Assembly: GCF_900176375.1 (NCBI RefSeq)
Contig: NZ_FWYF01000002.1
Location: 160,161-224,160, forward strand
Direction of reading: 5' to 3'
Length of the DNA stretch: 64,000 nucleotides
Source: Reichenbachiella faecimaris
GTDB lineage: Bacteria; Bacteroidota; Bacteroidia; Cytophagales; Cyclobacteriaceae
Below the pieces are notes generated by a model, which saw only the letters and a program-made list of their open reading frames with translations, ran no database searches and was not told the origin of the DNA. A program made the position numbers and the translations under genes. Below are positions 53,187-63,263 of the stretch, piece after piece (position 1 is the first letter of the stretch; each line of letters begins with the position of its first letter).

Positions 53187-56100
53187 ATATTATTACAAAA
53201 GGCATAGCCAAAGTATTTGGTACAAAGGCGGATAGAGATTTGAAAGAGCTTTTGCCTTACGTGGATTTGATCAATGGTGAATATCAGAAATTAGCCCAAA
53301 TTTCAGACGATGAACTCAGAGGAAAATCTCAAGAGTTGAAAGAAGAAATAGCAGCACATCTACAATCCATAGATGACGAAATGGCTGCTTTGCATCAGCA
53401 AGTTGAAGACAATCCTGATCTTGATATTGTCGAAAAAGAAACAGTCTTTAATAAAATTGATGAACTCGAAAAGAAAAGAGACGAACAGCTCGAAGAAAAA
53501 CTACTTGACATTCTCCCTAGAGCCTTTGCGATTGTAAAAGATACTGCACGTCGACTGACAGAAAACAAAAAGCTGACAGTTCAAGCCTCCATGATGGACA
53601 AGCAGCTTGCCGCAAGTAAACCACACATAGAAATTAATGGCGAAACTGCCACTTGGCACAACGAATGGAAAGCATTTGGCCAAGACGTAGTCTGGAATAT
53701 GATCCACTACGATGTACAGTTGCTGGGTGGAGTTGTTCTTCATCAGGGCAAAATTGCAGAGATGGCAACAGGTGAAGGTAAGACGCTGGTAGCTACGTTA
53801 CCAGCTTTCTTGAATGGCCTATCTGGTCGTGGCGTTCATGTGATTACTGTCAATGATTATCTTGCCAAAAGGGATGCCGAGTGGAATGCACCACTCTTTG
53901 AATTCCACGGTTTAAAAGTTGACTGTATTGACAAACATCAGGCGAGTTCTCCTCAAAGAAAAGCCGCCTATGAAAGCGACATTATCTACGGCACAAATAA
54001 CGAATTTGGCTTTGATTATCTTAGAGACAACATGGCTCGTCATCCAGACGAGTTGATGCAAGGCAAGCATCACTTCGCCATGGTTGATGAGGTCGATTCT
54101 GTATTGATTGATGACGCCAGAACGCCATTGATCATTTCAGGCCCCATTCCTAGAGGTGATGAGCATGAATTCTATGAGCTCAAGCCAAGAATCAGTAAGC
54201 TAGTAGATGCACAGCGCAAGACTACTTCTCAGTTCTTGAATGAGGCTAAGAAATTAATCGCAGAAGGCAATGAAAACGATGGTGGACTCGCCCTTTTCAG
54301 AGCATTCAGGGGACTGCCTAAATACAAGCCATTGATTAAGTTTTTGAGCGAAACCGGCATTCGTCAGGTTCTTCAAAAAACCGAAAATATTTACTTGGCA
54401 GACAACCAAAAACTGATGCCAGAAGCAGATGAACCATTGTATTTCACTATTGATGAAAAGACGAATGGCATTGAGCTGACCGACAAGGGTATAGATTTGA
54501 TTACTGGTGAGGGTGAAGATCAAAACTTCTTCATACTTCCCGACATTGGATTGGAGATCGCTCAGTTGGAGCAAGACTCTTCATTGAGTGAAAACGACAT
54601 GCTTCACAAGAAAGAAGCATTAATCCGTGATTATTCTGTAAAAGGACAAAGAATCCACTCTGTCAATCAATTGCTCAAAGCCTACACGCTTTTCGAAAAA
54701 GACACAGAATACATAGTTGTTGAAGACAAGGTTAAAATTGTCGACGAACAAACGGGTCGTGTGATGGACGGCAGGAGGTATTCAGATGGCTTGCATCAAG
54801 CGATAGAAGCAAAGGAAAATGTGAAGGTTGAAGACGCTACTCAGACCTATGCTACGATCACTCTACAAAACTACTTCAGGATGTATCACAAGCTAGCAGG
54901 GATGACAGGTACTGCTGAAACTGAAGCAGGTGAATTCATGGAGATTTACAAGCTGGATGTTATCGTGATTCCTACCAATCGTCCAATCCAAAGAAAGGAC
55001 ATGGAAGACAAGGTCTACAAGACCATCCGCGAAAAATTCAATGCTGTAGCTGACGAAATTGTAGAATTGACCCATGCAGGAAGACCTGTTTTGGTAGGTA
55101 CCACTTCCGTAGAAATATCCGAACTGATCAGTAGAATGCTGACCATGAAGAGCATCAAGCACCAGGTACTGAATGCCAAGCAACATGCAAAAGAAGCAGA
55201 CGTAGTGGCAGAGGCAGGCAAGCCCGGAACCGTGACTATTGCCACCAACATGGCTGGCCGTGGTACAGACATTAAATTAACTCCTGAATCAAAAGCTGCT
55301 GGAGGCTTGGCCATTATTGGCACTGAACGACATGAATCTCGACGTGTAGACAGGCAATTGAGAGGAAGATCTGGTCGTCAAGGAGATGTAGGTTCTTCTC
55401 AGTTCTTCGTTTGTTTGGAAGACAACCTGATGAGGCTTTTCGGCTCGGACCGTATTGCTCGGATCATGGACAGATTGGGCCTTGAAGAAGGAGAAGTCAT
55501 CCAGCATAGCATGATTACCAAGTCAATCGAAAGAGCGCAAACCAAGGTAGAGGAAAACAACTTTGCCACACGAAAAAACTTGCTTGAGTATGATGATGTA
55601 ATGAACTCGCAGCGTGAAGTGATCTATTCAAGAAGAAAAAATGCATTGTATGGAGAAAGGCTAGATCTTGATATCTTAAACATGCTCTACGATACGGCTG
55701 ATGATATTGCTATTAATGCCAAGTCCACTGGTGACTTTGATAGTCTGAAATTAAACTGCTTGGGTATCCTAGGCATGGATACTAAAATAGATCAGGAAAA
55801 CTTCACCAGTCAAGGCCCTGAGCAATTGGGAGAAAAACTCTATCATGAGGCACTGAATGCATATCATACTAAAAACAAGATGGTGTCTGAACGGGCACTT
55901 CCTGTTTTGAAAAACATACAAACGACAAGAGGTGCAACTGTAAAAGAAATTCAGATCCCATTTAGTGATGGTAAAAAACAAATTGGTGTTGTAGCTGGAT
56001 TAGAGAAATCTATTGAAACGGAAGGCCGAGAGATGATCAAGGCTATGGAGAAAATGATTGCCTTGGCAATTATTGATCAAAGCTGGAAAGAGCATTTGCG

Positions 56101-56527
56101 CGAAATGGATGATTTGAAACAGTCAGTAAGAATGGCTGTCCATGAGCAAAAAGACCCCTTATTGATCTATAAGTTTGAGGCCTTCGAAATGTTCAAGCAG
56201 TTCTTGGCAAGAGTGAATGAAGACACGATTTCCTTCTTGACCAAAGCGGAAATTGCGGTCCAAGAACCAGATCAAGTCCAGGAGGCTCGTCAACAAAGAG
56301 CAGCTCAAAACTATAGCGAATCAAAAGCAGACAGTGGGTCTACATTGGCGGCTAACAATAGAACAGCTCCAGTTGAAAAAACCGCCCCTATCAAATCAGA
56401 AAAAGTATATGGCAGAAACGACCGCGTGACTGCACAATATGCTGATGGCTCTTTGAAAGAAGATGTGAAATTCAAGAGTGTAGAGGCAGATGTGGCACAA
56501 GGAAAATGTGTAATTGTTGAAAGTTAA
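53180..56527 (+). CDS. secA: Preprotein translocase ATPase SecA
   Basis: The product has 1115 residues and drives protein export through SecYEG. The Walker A MATGEGKTLVATL, DEVDSVLIDDART, the TNMAGRGTDI motif and RQLRGRSGRQGD are present. An insertion of about 100 residues in the N-terminal motor (EDNPDLDIVEKETVFNKI and around) is typical of Bacteroidota SecA. The C-terminus ends KCVIVES and lacks the zinc-binding CxCxSG motif of E. coli SecA. A small ORF overlaps its start. Confidence 0.97.
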   Translation: MLNIITKGIAKVFGTKADRDLKELLPYVDLINGEYQKLAQISDDELRGKSQELKEEIAAHLQSIDDEMAALHQQVEDNPDLDIVEKETVFNKIDELEKKRDEQLEEKLLDILPRAFAIVKDTARRLTENKKLTVQASMMDKQLAASKPHIEINGETATWHNEWKAFGQDVVWNMIHYDVQLLGGVVLHQGKIAEMATGEGKTLVATLPAFLNGLSGRGVHVITVNDYLAKRDAEWNAPLFEFHGLKVDCIDKHQASSPQRKAAYESDIIYGTNNEFGFDYLRDNMARHPDELMQGKHHFAMVDEVDSVLIDDARTPLIISGPIPRGDEHEFYELKPRISKLVDAQRKTTSQFLNEAKKLIAEGNENDGGLALFRAFRGLPKYKPLIKFLSETGIRQVLQKTENIYLADNQKLMPEADEPLYFTIDEKTNGIELTDKGIDLITGEGEDQNFFILPDIGLEIAQLEQDSSLSENDMLHKKEALIRDYSVKGQRIHSVNQLLKAYTLFEKDTEYIVVEDKVKIVDEQTGRVMDGRRYSDGLHQAIEAKENVKVEDATQTYATITLQNYFRMYHKLAGMTGTAETEAGEFMEIYKLDVIVIPTNRPIQRKDMEDKVYKTIREKFNAVADEIVELTHAGRPVLVGTTSVEISELISRMLTMKSIKHQVLNAKQHAKEADVVAEAGKPGTVTIATNMAGRGTDIKLTPESKAAGGLAIIGTERHESRRVDRQLRGRSGRQGDVGSSQFFVCLEDNLMRLFGSDRIARIMDRLGLEEGEVIQHSMITKSIERAQTKVEENNFATRKNLLEYDDVMNSQREVIYSRRKNALYGERLDLDILNMLYDTADDIAINAKSTGDFDSLKLNCLGILGMDTKIDQENFTSQGPEQLGEKLYHEALNAYHTKNKMVSERALPVLKNIQTTRGATVKEIQIPFSDGKKQIGVVAGLEKSIETEGREMIKAMEKMIALAIIDQSWKEHLREMDDLKQSVRMAVHEQKDPLLIYKFEAFEMFKQFLARVNEDTISFLTKAEIAVQEPDQVQEARQQRAAQNYSESKADSGSTLAANNRTAPVEKTAPIKSEKVYGRNDRVTAQYADGSLKEDVKFKSVEADVAQGKCVIVES

Positions 56528-56554
56528 GAGTCGACTTTGTACCTTGAGTTATTC

Positions 56555-57121
56555 ATGAGTTATTTTAAATTTCGTATTTTGAAAACCATATTATCAAAGT
56601 TAAGCTTCGTGTTTCCAATAGTTACTATTGTCACTCTTTTGCAATTTTGTGCCCCGACAGCATCTACTAGTACAAGTAGCTCTGTATATGAAGAGGATTT
56701 GTCCATACATAGACCGTCCTATACGATGGCAGAAGAAGCAACTGAAGAAGTAGAAGTGGCTACAACAACGAAAACTTACGCTTCCACAGCCGAATTTATA
56801 ACTCCTACGAACCATATCAAGGCCGAATTAGACACTGTACTTTACAGAATCAAAAAGTCACGGGAAAATATCAAATACGTAGATGGCTATTCTATACAGC
56901 TTTACTCTGGCAACAATAGAGACAAAGCCAATCAGGTGAAGGTGAAAACTTACGAAGTGCTGGAAGATCAGCGTCCCAGAGTGAGTTATGACCAACCCAA
57001 TTACAAAGTGCGTGTAGGCGAGTACTATTCGCGCCTGGAGGCTAATACTGATTTCGTAACCTTACGAAATCACTTTTCTAGAGCTGTTCTGGTACCAGTC
57101 AAGATTAAAATTGTGAATTAA
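56555..57121 (+). CDS. SPOR-like exported protein
   Basis: The product has 188 residues from ATG 56555 (the TTG at 56537 is upstream of the better start). A hydrophobic segment (about 15-35) ends at LLQFCAPT, a possible lipobox. A Ser/Thr/Glu-rich linker (about 38-95) leads to a C-terminal SPOR-like domain (about 112-188: GYSIQLYSGNNRDKANQVK, NYKVRVGEYYSR, ending AVLVPVKIKIVN). SPOR domains bind denuded peptidoglycan, so a periplasmic cell-wall role is likely. It lies 27 bases after secA. Confidence 0.78.
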   Translation: MSYFKFRILKTILSKLSFVFPIVTIVTLLQFCAPTASTSTSSSVYEEDLSIHRPSYTMAEEATEEVEVATTTKTYASTAEFITPTNHIKAELDTVLYRIKKSRENIKYVDGYSIQLYSGNNRDKANQVKVKTYEVLEDQRPRVSYDQPNYKVRVGEYYSRLEANTDFVTLRNHFSRAVLVPVKIKIVN

Positions 57122-57148
57122 ATACCTAATTTCAGGTATTGTTTTATT
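57121..57148 (+). terminator. Weak terminator after the SPOR-like gene
   Basis: AATACCT-AATTTC-AGGTATT is a 7-bp stem with a 6-base loop followed by GTTTTATT; the stop TAA overlaps its first base. Confidence 0.5.
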
Positions 57149-57217
57149 GATTGTGCTTTTCTTCCTTTATCTTATATAGGACAAAAAAGATAATTTCCTT
57201 AATTCAAATCAAATACT

Positions 57218-57754
57218 ATGTTCAAAAAAATACTTTTAGTGGGAATGTATTGCACCTGTGCGTTGGTGGCTACTGCCCAAGTCGAAAAGGGAGATAAAGT
57301 GCTGGGAGCTAATTTATCCATCACGTCTCAAACCGTTGGAGATTTCACTTTTACCCAGGCCTTTCTGGTAGCGTCAGGTGAAATATATGTTACAGATAAT
57401 ATTTCGGTTGGTGCTGGCCCGTTGCTATTTGCCAGTTTTAGTGACGCAGCTGATTCGGGCGGGGTTGGTCTCAATCTATTGGGCAACTATTCTTTTCTTA
57501 CTGATGCTGGAGTTGTCATGCCTTATGTGGGTGCACAGTACACCTTTCTATCAACCATCGACAGTGAATCTGATGAGCCACCGAGCTTTGGGTCTCTTGG
57601 CGGAAATGTAGGCATGAAAATTTTCTTAACAGAAAGAACCAGTATTGATGCCAAACTAAGTTATACTGGATACATACATTCGTCACTTGACGAGGTACCA
57701 GACGGCGGAAATTTGGCCTTAAATATTGGTTTCAGTATCATTTTCCCAAATTAA
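57218..57754 (+). CDS. Outer-membrane beta-barrel protein upstream of the caspase gene
   Basis: The product has 178 residues with a signal peptide (about 1-21, ending in TAQ). The mature protein is about eight beta-strands with aromatic girdles (FLVASGEIYVTDNISVGAGPLLFASF, YVGAQYTFLST) ending in FSIIFPN, typical of a small OmpA/OmpW-type barrel. Its stop is 3 bases before the start of the caspase-like gene. This repeats, with unrelated sequences, the arrangement of the barrel-CHAT pair at 12.9-16.6 kb. Confidence 0.78.
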   Translation: MFKKILLVGMYCTCALVATAQVEKGDKVLGANLSITSQTVGDFTFTQAFLVASGEIYVTDNISVGAGPLLFASFSDAADSGGVGLNLLGNYSFLTDAGVVMPYVGAQYTFLSTIDSESDEPPSFGSLGGNVGMKIFLTERTSIDAKLSYTGYIHSSLDEVPDGGNLALNIGFSIIFPN

Positions 57755-57757
57755 GAG

Positions 57758-59764
57758 TTGAATCACCGAACGATTACTTTTTTGATTGCGATATTGCTGA
57801 GCCAGCTCTCAATGGCTCAGCAATACTCGTTATTGCCCTACAAACAATTTGAGACCTCATACGGTCAACCGATATCTACTATAGACCTCTCTCTGGATAG
57901 CGAACAAATCTTGCTCACAGACAAAAAGGGATTACTTCAGTTGTGGGATGTTCCCAATCTGGTAAAGCAAAAAGAGACCAAATCAAAAACGCCCTACCTA
58001 CTCACCTCTTTTAGTAAAGCGTTCATTACGCTACTCAATAAAAAGGGGGAACTCTTAAAATTAGATCAAAATTTTGATCAAATATTCCAGAGCGAAACAG
58101 GGACTGTTCCAGTTCTTGCCACATTAGACCCAGATAAAAAAATAATGAGTACCCTTACCAAAGAAGGGTACATCGAACTGTTTGACCTATCGGTAAATAT
58201 GAGCTACGCCAAAATGGATAGCCGGAATGATTCTAAAAACTCTTTGTTTATAGGATTTGACCGATTTGGACAATATATAGCACAAATCTCCAACTTGGGA
58301 GAAGTGAGAATCTGGAACCCTGCTACGCAAAATATCTTGAAACACTTGAAACTAGAGAGTGGAGAGTACCATGGTTCTAAATCAATAATACATAGCGCCA
58401 CTACTAGCAAAGGAAGCAATTATTTCATCGTAGGACTGCAAGAAATTTTTATCCCCAAAGGAGGTATGCAATCGGGCAAACAACCTGAAAGGAGAAATAT
58501 GCTGATTGTTTATGATTGGGATACAGGAAACGAAATCAAACGCATAAAAACCAATGATAGAGTAGATCAGATAGTAGCAGGTCCTGGTCCTGAAACCCTA
58601 ATCTACATCAGTAATGACAAGAGTGAAATTAACTTGATCAACATCCAATCAGGCAGCCTGATGCATCGAGTCAGTACCACTTTTAAGCCAACGATACTGA
58701 AACTTTCGGATGATAATCAGTTGCTGGCCGCTGGCTCTGAAGATGGCCAGATTGCAATTTTCGAACTTCAAAGAAATGCAACCGCAGAAATCAAGATTTT
58801 GTCCCCACCTATAAGTCGGGGGTTGAATGGTTCACAAACAAGCAACAGAGAAATAAACCTAAAAGGAACCATTGAAAACATCAGAGGGCTCAAGGCCTTG
58901 ACCATCAATGGAAGAGAAGCCTCTCTAAATAACTTCGGCGAATTCGAGACCAAAATCGCATTAGCACCTGGGAAAAATAAAATTCGAATTGAGGCGCTGG
59001 ATCACGAGCAAAACAGAATAGTAAAAGACATTTTCCTCACTAGGAATATAGATCCCACACCTAATGCAAATAAATCTGAACACTCCAATCTAAAAAAGAA
59101 AAAAATAGCTCTGGTCATAGGAAACTCCGACTATGCTAATGTATCTCCTCTGGCCAATCCAGCCAAGGATGCAGAAGCCATGGAGCAGGCACTCTTGTCT
59201 TTAGGCTTTGAAGTTATCAAATTGATCAATGTCGGTTATGAAGAGATGAAAAATGCGGTTTTCAGATATGGCGACCTTATCCAAGATGTGGATGTTTCAA
59301 TGTTTTACTACGCTGGTCATGGTCTTGAAGTGGATGGGGTGAATTATCTTGTACCAACAGATGCCAACATAAATTCCAGTCTAGACGTCAAATTGAAAAC
59401 CATTCCGCTGACAGGGGTATTAAGAACCATAGATTATGCGAATGATGAAGGACTCAATATGATTATTCTAGATGCCTGTAGAAATAACCCATTCCCAACA
59501 GGTAAACGAGGAGGTGCAGGACTTGCTCGGGAAACAGCCACGAGTGGAACCATCATCGCCTATGCCACTGAGCCAGGAGCTACTGCTTCCGATGGCACGG
59601 GAGACAATGGACTCTACACTGGAGAGCTCGTTAAACAAATGCTAATTTTTCAAAGGATCGAAGACGTTTTTATCAATACAAGAAATAACGTAGAAATATT
59701 ATCAAACGGAGAGCAAAAGCCTTGGGAGGAAGCCAGACTCAAGGGAGTGTTTTACCTTAATTAG
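57758..59764 (+). CDS. Exported propeller-caspase (C14-like) protein
   Basis: The product has 668 residues starting at TTG 57758; no ATG gives a signal peptide, which ends at SMAQ (about residue 21). Residues about 25-345 have WD40-like blades (LWDVPNL, VRIWNPAT, AGSEDGQIAIF). A short Ig-like linker (about 350-435) leads to a caspase fold (about 447-668): KKIALVIGNSDY, YYAGHG with His521, and ILDACRNNPF with Cys574. This is a metacaspase-like peptidase of the C14 family in an exported form. Substrate unknown. The barrel gene immediately upstream is probably its partner. Confidence 0.9.
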   Translation: MNHRTITFLIAILLSQLSMAQQYSLLPYKQFETSYGQPISTIDLSLDSEQILLTDKKGLLQLWDVPNLVKQKETKSKTPYLLTSFSKAFITLLNKKGELLKLDQNFDQIFQSETGTVPVLATLDPDKKIMSTLTKEGYIELFDLSVNMSYAKMDSRNDSKNSLFIGFDRFGQYIAQISNLGEVRIWNPATQNILKHLKLESGEYHGSKSIIHSATTSKGSNYFIVGLQEIFIPKGGMQSGKQPERRNMLIVYDWDTGNEIKRIKTNDRVDQIVAGPGPETLIYISNDKSEINLINIQSGSLMHRVSTTFKPTILKLSDDNQLLAAGSEDGQIAIFELQRNATAEIKILSPPISRGLNGSQTSNREINLKGTIENIRGLKALTINGREASLNNFGEFETKIALAPGKNKIRIEALDHEQNRIVKDIFLTRNIDPTPNANKSEHSNLKKKKIALVIGNSDYANVSPLANPAKDAEAMEQALLSLGFEVIKLINVGYEEMKNAVFRYGDLIQDVDVSMFYYAGHGLEVDGVNYLVPTDANINSSLDVKLKTIPLTGVLRTIDYANDEGLNMIILDACRNNPFPTGKRGGAGLARETATSGTIIAYATEPGATASDGTGDNGLYTGELVKQMLIFQRIEDVFINTRNNVEILSNGEQKPWEEARLKGVFYLN

Positions 59765-59891
59765 CATTCACGCAAGATTCAATCTCGCAAAAGCAGTTAG
59801 TCATTTTTGTAAATTTTTAATAGTTTTTGTTAATAACAATAGACTCCAGGAAGGCTTTGCATAATTTTTTTAAATTACCAAAAATTCATTC

Positions 59892-61082
59892 ATGGCGCTA
59901 ATAGACAAAATAAAGACTCTTTCTGAAGCACTTCACAAAGAAACAATAGCCAATAGGCAGCACATACACGCCAACCCTGAGTTGTCCTTTCAAGAAACTG
60001 AGACTGCTAAATACGTAGTTGATCAACTCAAAAAATTTGGTGTAAAAACAAAAACTGGTATTGCAGGCAATGGCATTGAGGCTATCATTGAAGGCAAAAA
60101 CCCGAAGAAAAAAGTTATTGCACTTCGCGCTGACATGGATGCCCTTCCTATCATAGAAGACAGCAGCAAACCCTACAAATCAAAAAATGAAGGAGTGATG
60201 CATGCCTGTGGACATGACGTACATACCTCGTCACTATTGACTACTGTCAATATTCTGAATCAGGTCAAGGGCGATTTTGAAGGTACCATTAAGTTTATTT
60301 TTCAGCCAGGAGAAGAACTTTTCCCTGGTGGTGCTTCACTTATGATCAAGGAAGGCATTCTAGAAAATCCAACGCCAAATGCCATCATAGGACAGCACGT
60401 GATGCCTTTAATACCCGTAGGCAAAGTAGGTTTCAGAAAAGGCATGTATATGGCTAGTGCAGATGAGTTGTACGTCACCGTGACTGGAAAGGGTGGACAT
60501 GGCGCACTTCCTGAGCACAATGTTGATCCTATAGTGATTGCATCCCACATCATCATAGCACTACAGCAGGTAGTCAGTCGGATGGCAGCACCCAAAATCC
60601 CAAGTGTGCTTAGCTTTGGAAAAGTACAAGCCATGGGTGCAACCAATGTCATTCCAAACGAAGTGAAAATTGAAGGCACCTTCAGAACACTTGACGAAAA
60701 GTGGAGAAAAGAAGCGCACCTCAAGATGAAGAAAATGGCGGAAGGTATGGCGGAATCAATGGGTGGTTCTTGTGATTTTAATATTCAAGTAGGATATCCT
60801 TTTCTAAAGAACGAACCAGAGTTAACAGAAAGGGCCAAACAAGCTGCCATTGCTTATTTGGGTAAAGAAAATGTAGTTGATCTAGATATCTGGATGGCAG
60901 CAGAAGACTTTTCTTATTACTCTCAAGAAGTAGATGCCTGTTTTTACCGATTGGGTACTCGAAATGAAGAGAAAGGCATCGTGTCTGGTGTGCATACACC
61001 TACATTCGACATTGATGAAGATGCACTATCACATGGCCCGGGACTTATGGCATGGCTGGCCATCAATGAGTTGAACACCTAA
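59892..61082 (+). CDS. M20-family metal-dependent amidohydrolase
   Basis: The enzyme has 396 residues. Metal-binding motifs HACGHDVHTS (about 100-109), the acidic PGEELFPGG (about 139) and GQHVMP (about 165) match the M20D family (IAA-amino acid hydrolase, carboxypeptidase, N-acyl-amino acid amidohydrolase). A dimerisation domain (about 180-290) is present. Such enzymes cleave N-acyl amino acids. The stop overlaps the ATG of the transporter gene by 1 base, which suggests that the transporter supplies its substrate or removes its product. Confidence 0.92.
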   Translation: MALIDKIKTLSEALHKETIANRQHIHANPELSFQETETAKYVVDQLKKFGVKTKTGIAGNGIEAIIEGKNPKKKVIALRADMDALPIIEDSSKPYKSKNEGVMHACGHDVHTSSLLTTVNILNQVKGDFEGTIKFIFQPGEELFPGGASLMIKEGILENPTPNAIIGQHVMPLIPVGKVGFRKGMYMASADELYVTVTGKGGHGALPEHNVDPIVIASHIIIALQQVVSRMAAPKIPSVLSFGKVQAMGATNVIPNEVKIEGTFRTLDEKWRKEAHLKMKKMAEGMAESMGGSCDFNIQVGYPFLKNEPELTERAKQAAIAYLGKENVVDLDIWMAAEDFSYYSQEVDACFYRLGTRNEEKGIVSGVHTPTFDIDEDALSHGPGLMAWLAINELNT

Positions 61083-62521
61083 TGAGACTTGACAGAAAGC
61101 TTATTGGTAAAACATTAGGCCCTGCCTCATTTATCATACTGTTTTTCTTTTTGCCTTTAGATGGCCTGAGTGAAGAAGGAAGAGCTGTATTGGCCACTAC
61201 AGCATGGGTTGGGATCTGGTGGATGACTGAAGCCATTCCGATCGAGGCAACAGCACTACTTCCAATGGTACTATTTCCTCTTACTGGAGCAGTTGACATG
61301 AGGTCAACTACTTTCCCCTACGCACATCCACTCATATTCCTCTTTCTTGGGGGATTTATGATTGCAATAGCCATAGAAAAGTGGAATCTGCACAAGCGAA
61401 TTGCGCTAAACATTATTTCATTGTTAGGATCAAATCCCAGCCAATTGATTCTAGGCTTTATGATTGCCACTGGCTTCTTATCCATGTGGATTTCCAATAC
61501 GGCTACTACACTGATGATGATACCCATAGGGCTTTCCGTGATTGCTAATTTGGATGAAAACAAGAATTTCGCTAAAGCCTTGCCACTAGCCATTGCCTAT
61601 TCTGCTTCTATTGGTGGAATGGCAACTTTAATCGGAACACCTCCAAATATCGTATTTGCAGGTATTGTTAAAGACACCTTTGGCGTGGAAGTCAATTTCA
61701 TGGAATGGATGATAATTGGCCTCCCTTTTTCCATACTAATGATCGGGATCACCTGGCTGGTGATCACCAAATATGCATTCAAAATTTCACCTGACATGAA
61801 TTTGTCCAATGCTGGCATAAATGAAAGATTGGCAGAATTGGGAAAAATGAGCGCGGAAGAAAAACGAGTATTGGCGGTCTTTTCGTTTACTGCTATTTGT
61901 TGGATGTCAAGAACTTATCTCCTCAATCCCATCCTACCTGGGCTCAATGACACCACGATAGGGGTATTTGGAGGATTGTGTTTATTTCTTATCCCAAATA
62001 CTGAAGGAGGAAAATTATTAAACTGGCAACTGATGAGCAAAGTACCTTGGGGCATCCTTGTCTTATATGGTGGTGGTTTGTCTATCGCCAACGCAGTGGC
62101 TAAAACAGATCTAGCAGCATGGATAGGGGCATTGCTCAACACTTGGGGAAATTTAGAATTAGTGCTACTCATTTCACTGATAGTTGCTGCTGTGAATTTC
62201 ATGACAGAAATCACTTCCAATATCGCTACGGCAAGTATGGTTCTACCCATTTTGGCTGCACTGGCCATATCAATTGATACGCACCCATACTATTTAATGG
62301 TTGGAGCGATTCTAGCTGCTTCATGTGCCTTTATGCTCCCAGTTGCCACTGCACCCAATGCGATTGCTTTTAGTGCCGGTACCGTTAAAATGAAAGACAT
62401 GATCAAGGTGGGCATTTTGCTCAATATTTTATCCATTCTATTAATCACTCTTATTGTTTATGTGATCATGCCCATCGTCTGGACATTAGACATATCTCTA
62501 TTTTTATCTTCTCTCAAGTAA
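61082..62521 (+). CDS. DASS-family (SLC13) sodium/dicarboxylate-type transporter
   Basis: The product has 479 residues and about 11-12 membrane helices. Two SNT-type signatures, SMWISNTATTLMMIPIG (about 140) and TEITSNIATASMVLPIL (about 377), are those of the divalent-anion:Na+ symporters. The family imports di- and tricarboxylates or sulfate. It overlaps the M20 gene by one base, so the pair works together. No sulfate-type TrkA_C domains are present, which favours organic anions. Confidence 0.92.
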   Translation: MRLDRKLIGKTLGPASFIILFFFLPLDGLSEEGRAVLATTAWVGIWWMTEAIPIEATALLPMVLFPLTGAVDMRSTTFPYAHPLIFLFLGGFMIAIAIEKWNLHKRIALNIISLLGSNPSQLILGFMIATGFLSMWISNTATTLMMIPIGLSVIANLDENKNFAKALPLAIAYSASIGGMATLIGTPPNIVFAGIVKDTFGVEVNFMEWMIIGLPFSILMIGITWLVITKYAFKISPDMNLSNAGINERLAELGKMSAEEKRVLAVFSFTAICWMSRTYLLNPILPGLNDTTIGVFGGLCLFLIPNTEGGKLLNWQLMSKVPWGILVLYGGGLSIANAVAKTDLAAWIGALLNTWGNLELVLLISLIVAAVNFMTEITSNIATASMVLPILAALAISIDTHPYYLMVGAILAASCAFMLPVATAPNAIAFSAGTVKMKDMIKVGILLNILSILLITLIVYVIMPIVWTLDISLFLSSLK

Positions 62522-62570
62522 TCCATCGTCTGATTGATATCCTTTATATTTATGCCCTAAATGATAGCAA

Positions 62571-62933
62571 GTGGATATTTTAAAGATCAGTAAACTAAAG
62601 GAAACTTTTACCGAATACATCAGAGTCAAGTTCGAACTATTTAAGCTTGACTTGACAGAACACCTTTCCAATGTTTTGGCTCAATTGATTGCCTATTTGG
62701 TCATTCTAGTGATTTCTGGCCTGATGATTACTTTTCTTAGCATAGCTTTGGCTCACTTTCTGAATGCTTATTTCGAGCATGAATCCATTGGTTATTTGAT
62801 TGTTGCTGGTATCTATTTATTCTTTTTGCTCCTTGTTTTTTACTTCTTAAAGTCAGGGAAACTCAAAGCATTTTTCGAGACCAAATTGATGGAAAATATT
62901 TCCAATGAAAAGTCAAAGAATGAAGAAGAGTAG
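62571..62933 (+). CDS. Holin-X/phage-holin-like small membrane protein
   Basis: The product has 120 residues starting at GTG 62571. It has an amphipathic N-terminal helix (ETFTEYIRVKFELFKLDLTEHLSNVLAQ), two strong membrane helices (about 37-60 and 73-98), and a charged tail. This is the layout of the 'phage holin family'/DUF1469-like proteins that occur next to YtxH-like genes, involved in membrane stress rather than phage lysis. It overlaps the next gene by 29 bases. Confidence 0.75.
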   Translation: MDILKISKLKETFTEYIRVKFELFKLDLTEHLSNVLAQLIAYLVILVISGLMITFLSIALAHFLNAYFEHESIGYLIVAGIYLFFLLLVFYFLKSGKLKAFFETKLMENISNEKSKNEEE

Positions 62934-63261
62934 TCAGGTGATACCAACGAAAAGAGAACAATTATTATCCAAAGAGCGCCAGTTGGCTGCAGCATTAGAA
63001 AATGAAGCCACTGAAGTAGAATCTAAATTAGCAAGTACTTTAAAAACACTAGCAGTTATAAGTGCTGGGGTTTTGGCTGTCACTATTCTATTCAAAGTAG
63101 TAGCTCCAGAATCAACAGTCAAAACAGGTAAAAAGAAAAAAATTAAAGAAACCAATGGCAAACCTTCGCCATTAACTGCCTCAGTGATATCCATTGGTTT
63201 ACAAAAACTAATACCTTTAGTCATAGAAAAATTCTTCTCGCTCAACAGCAAAAAAACCTAA
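62905..63261 (+). CDS. Small membrane-anchored protein after the holin-X gene
   Basis: The product has 118 residues from ATG 62905 (ATG 62920 is a good alternative). A charged N-terminal helical part (KREQLLSKERQLAAALENEATEVESKLA) precedes one membrane helix (about 48-66) and a basic Lys-rich loop. A second short hydrophobic stretch (LTASVISIGLQKLIPLVIEKFF) is near the C-terminus. It does not match a named family I know. Overlap with the holin-X-like gene indicates that the two work together. Confidence 0.7.
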   Translation: MKSQRMKKSSQVIPTKREQLLSKERQLAAALENEATEVESKLASTLKTLAVISAGVLAVTILFKVVAPESTVKTGKKKKIKETNGKPSPLTASVISIGLQKLIPLVIEKFFSLNSKKT

Positions 63262-63263
63262 AG

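Noticed and set aside
62571-63261. A prophage lysis module based on the holin-like gene
   Set aside because: No phage structural, lysin or integrase gene lies nearby; the holin-X pair is common in chromosomes of Bacteroidota.
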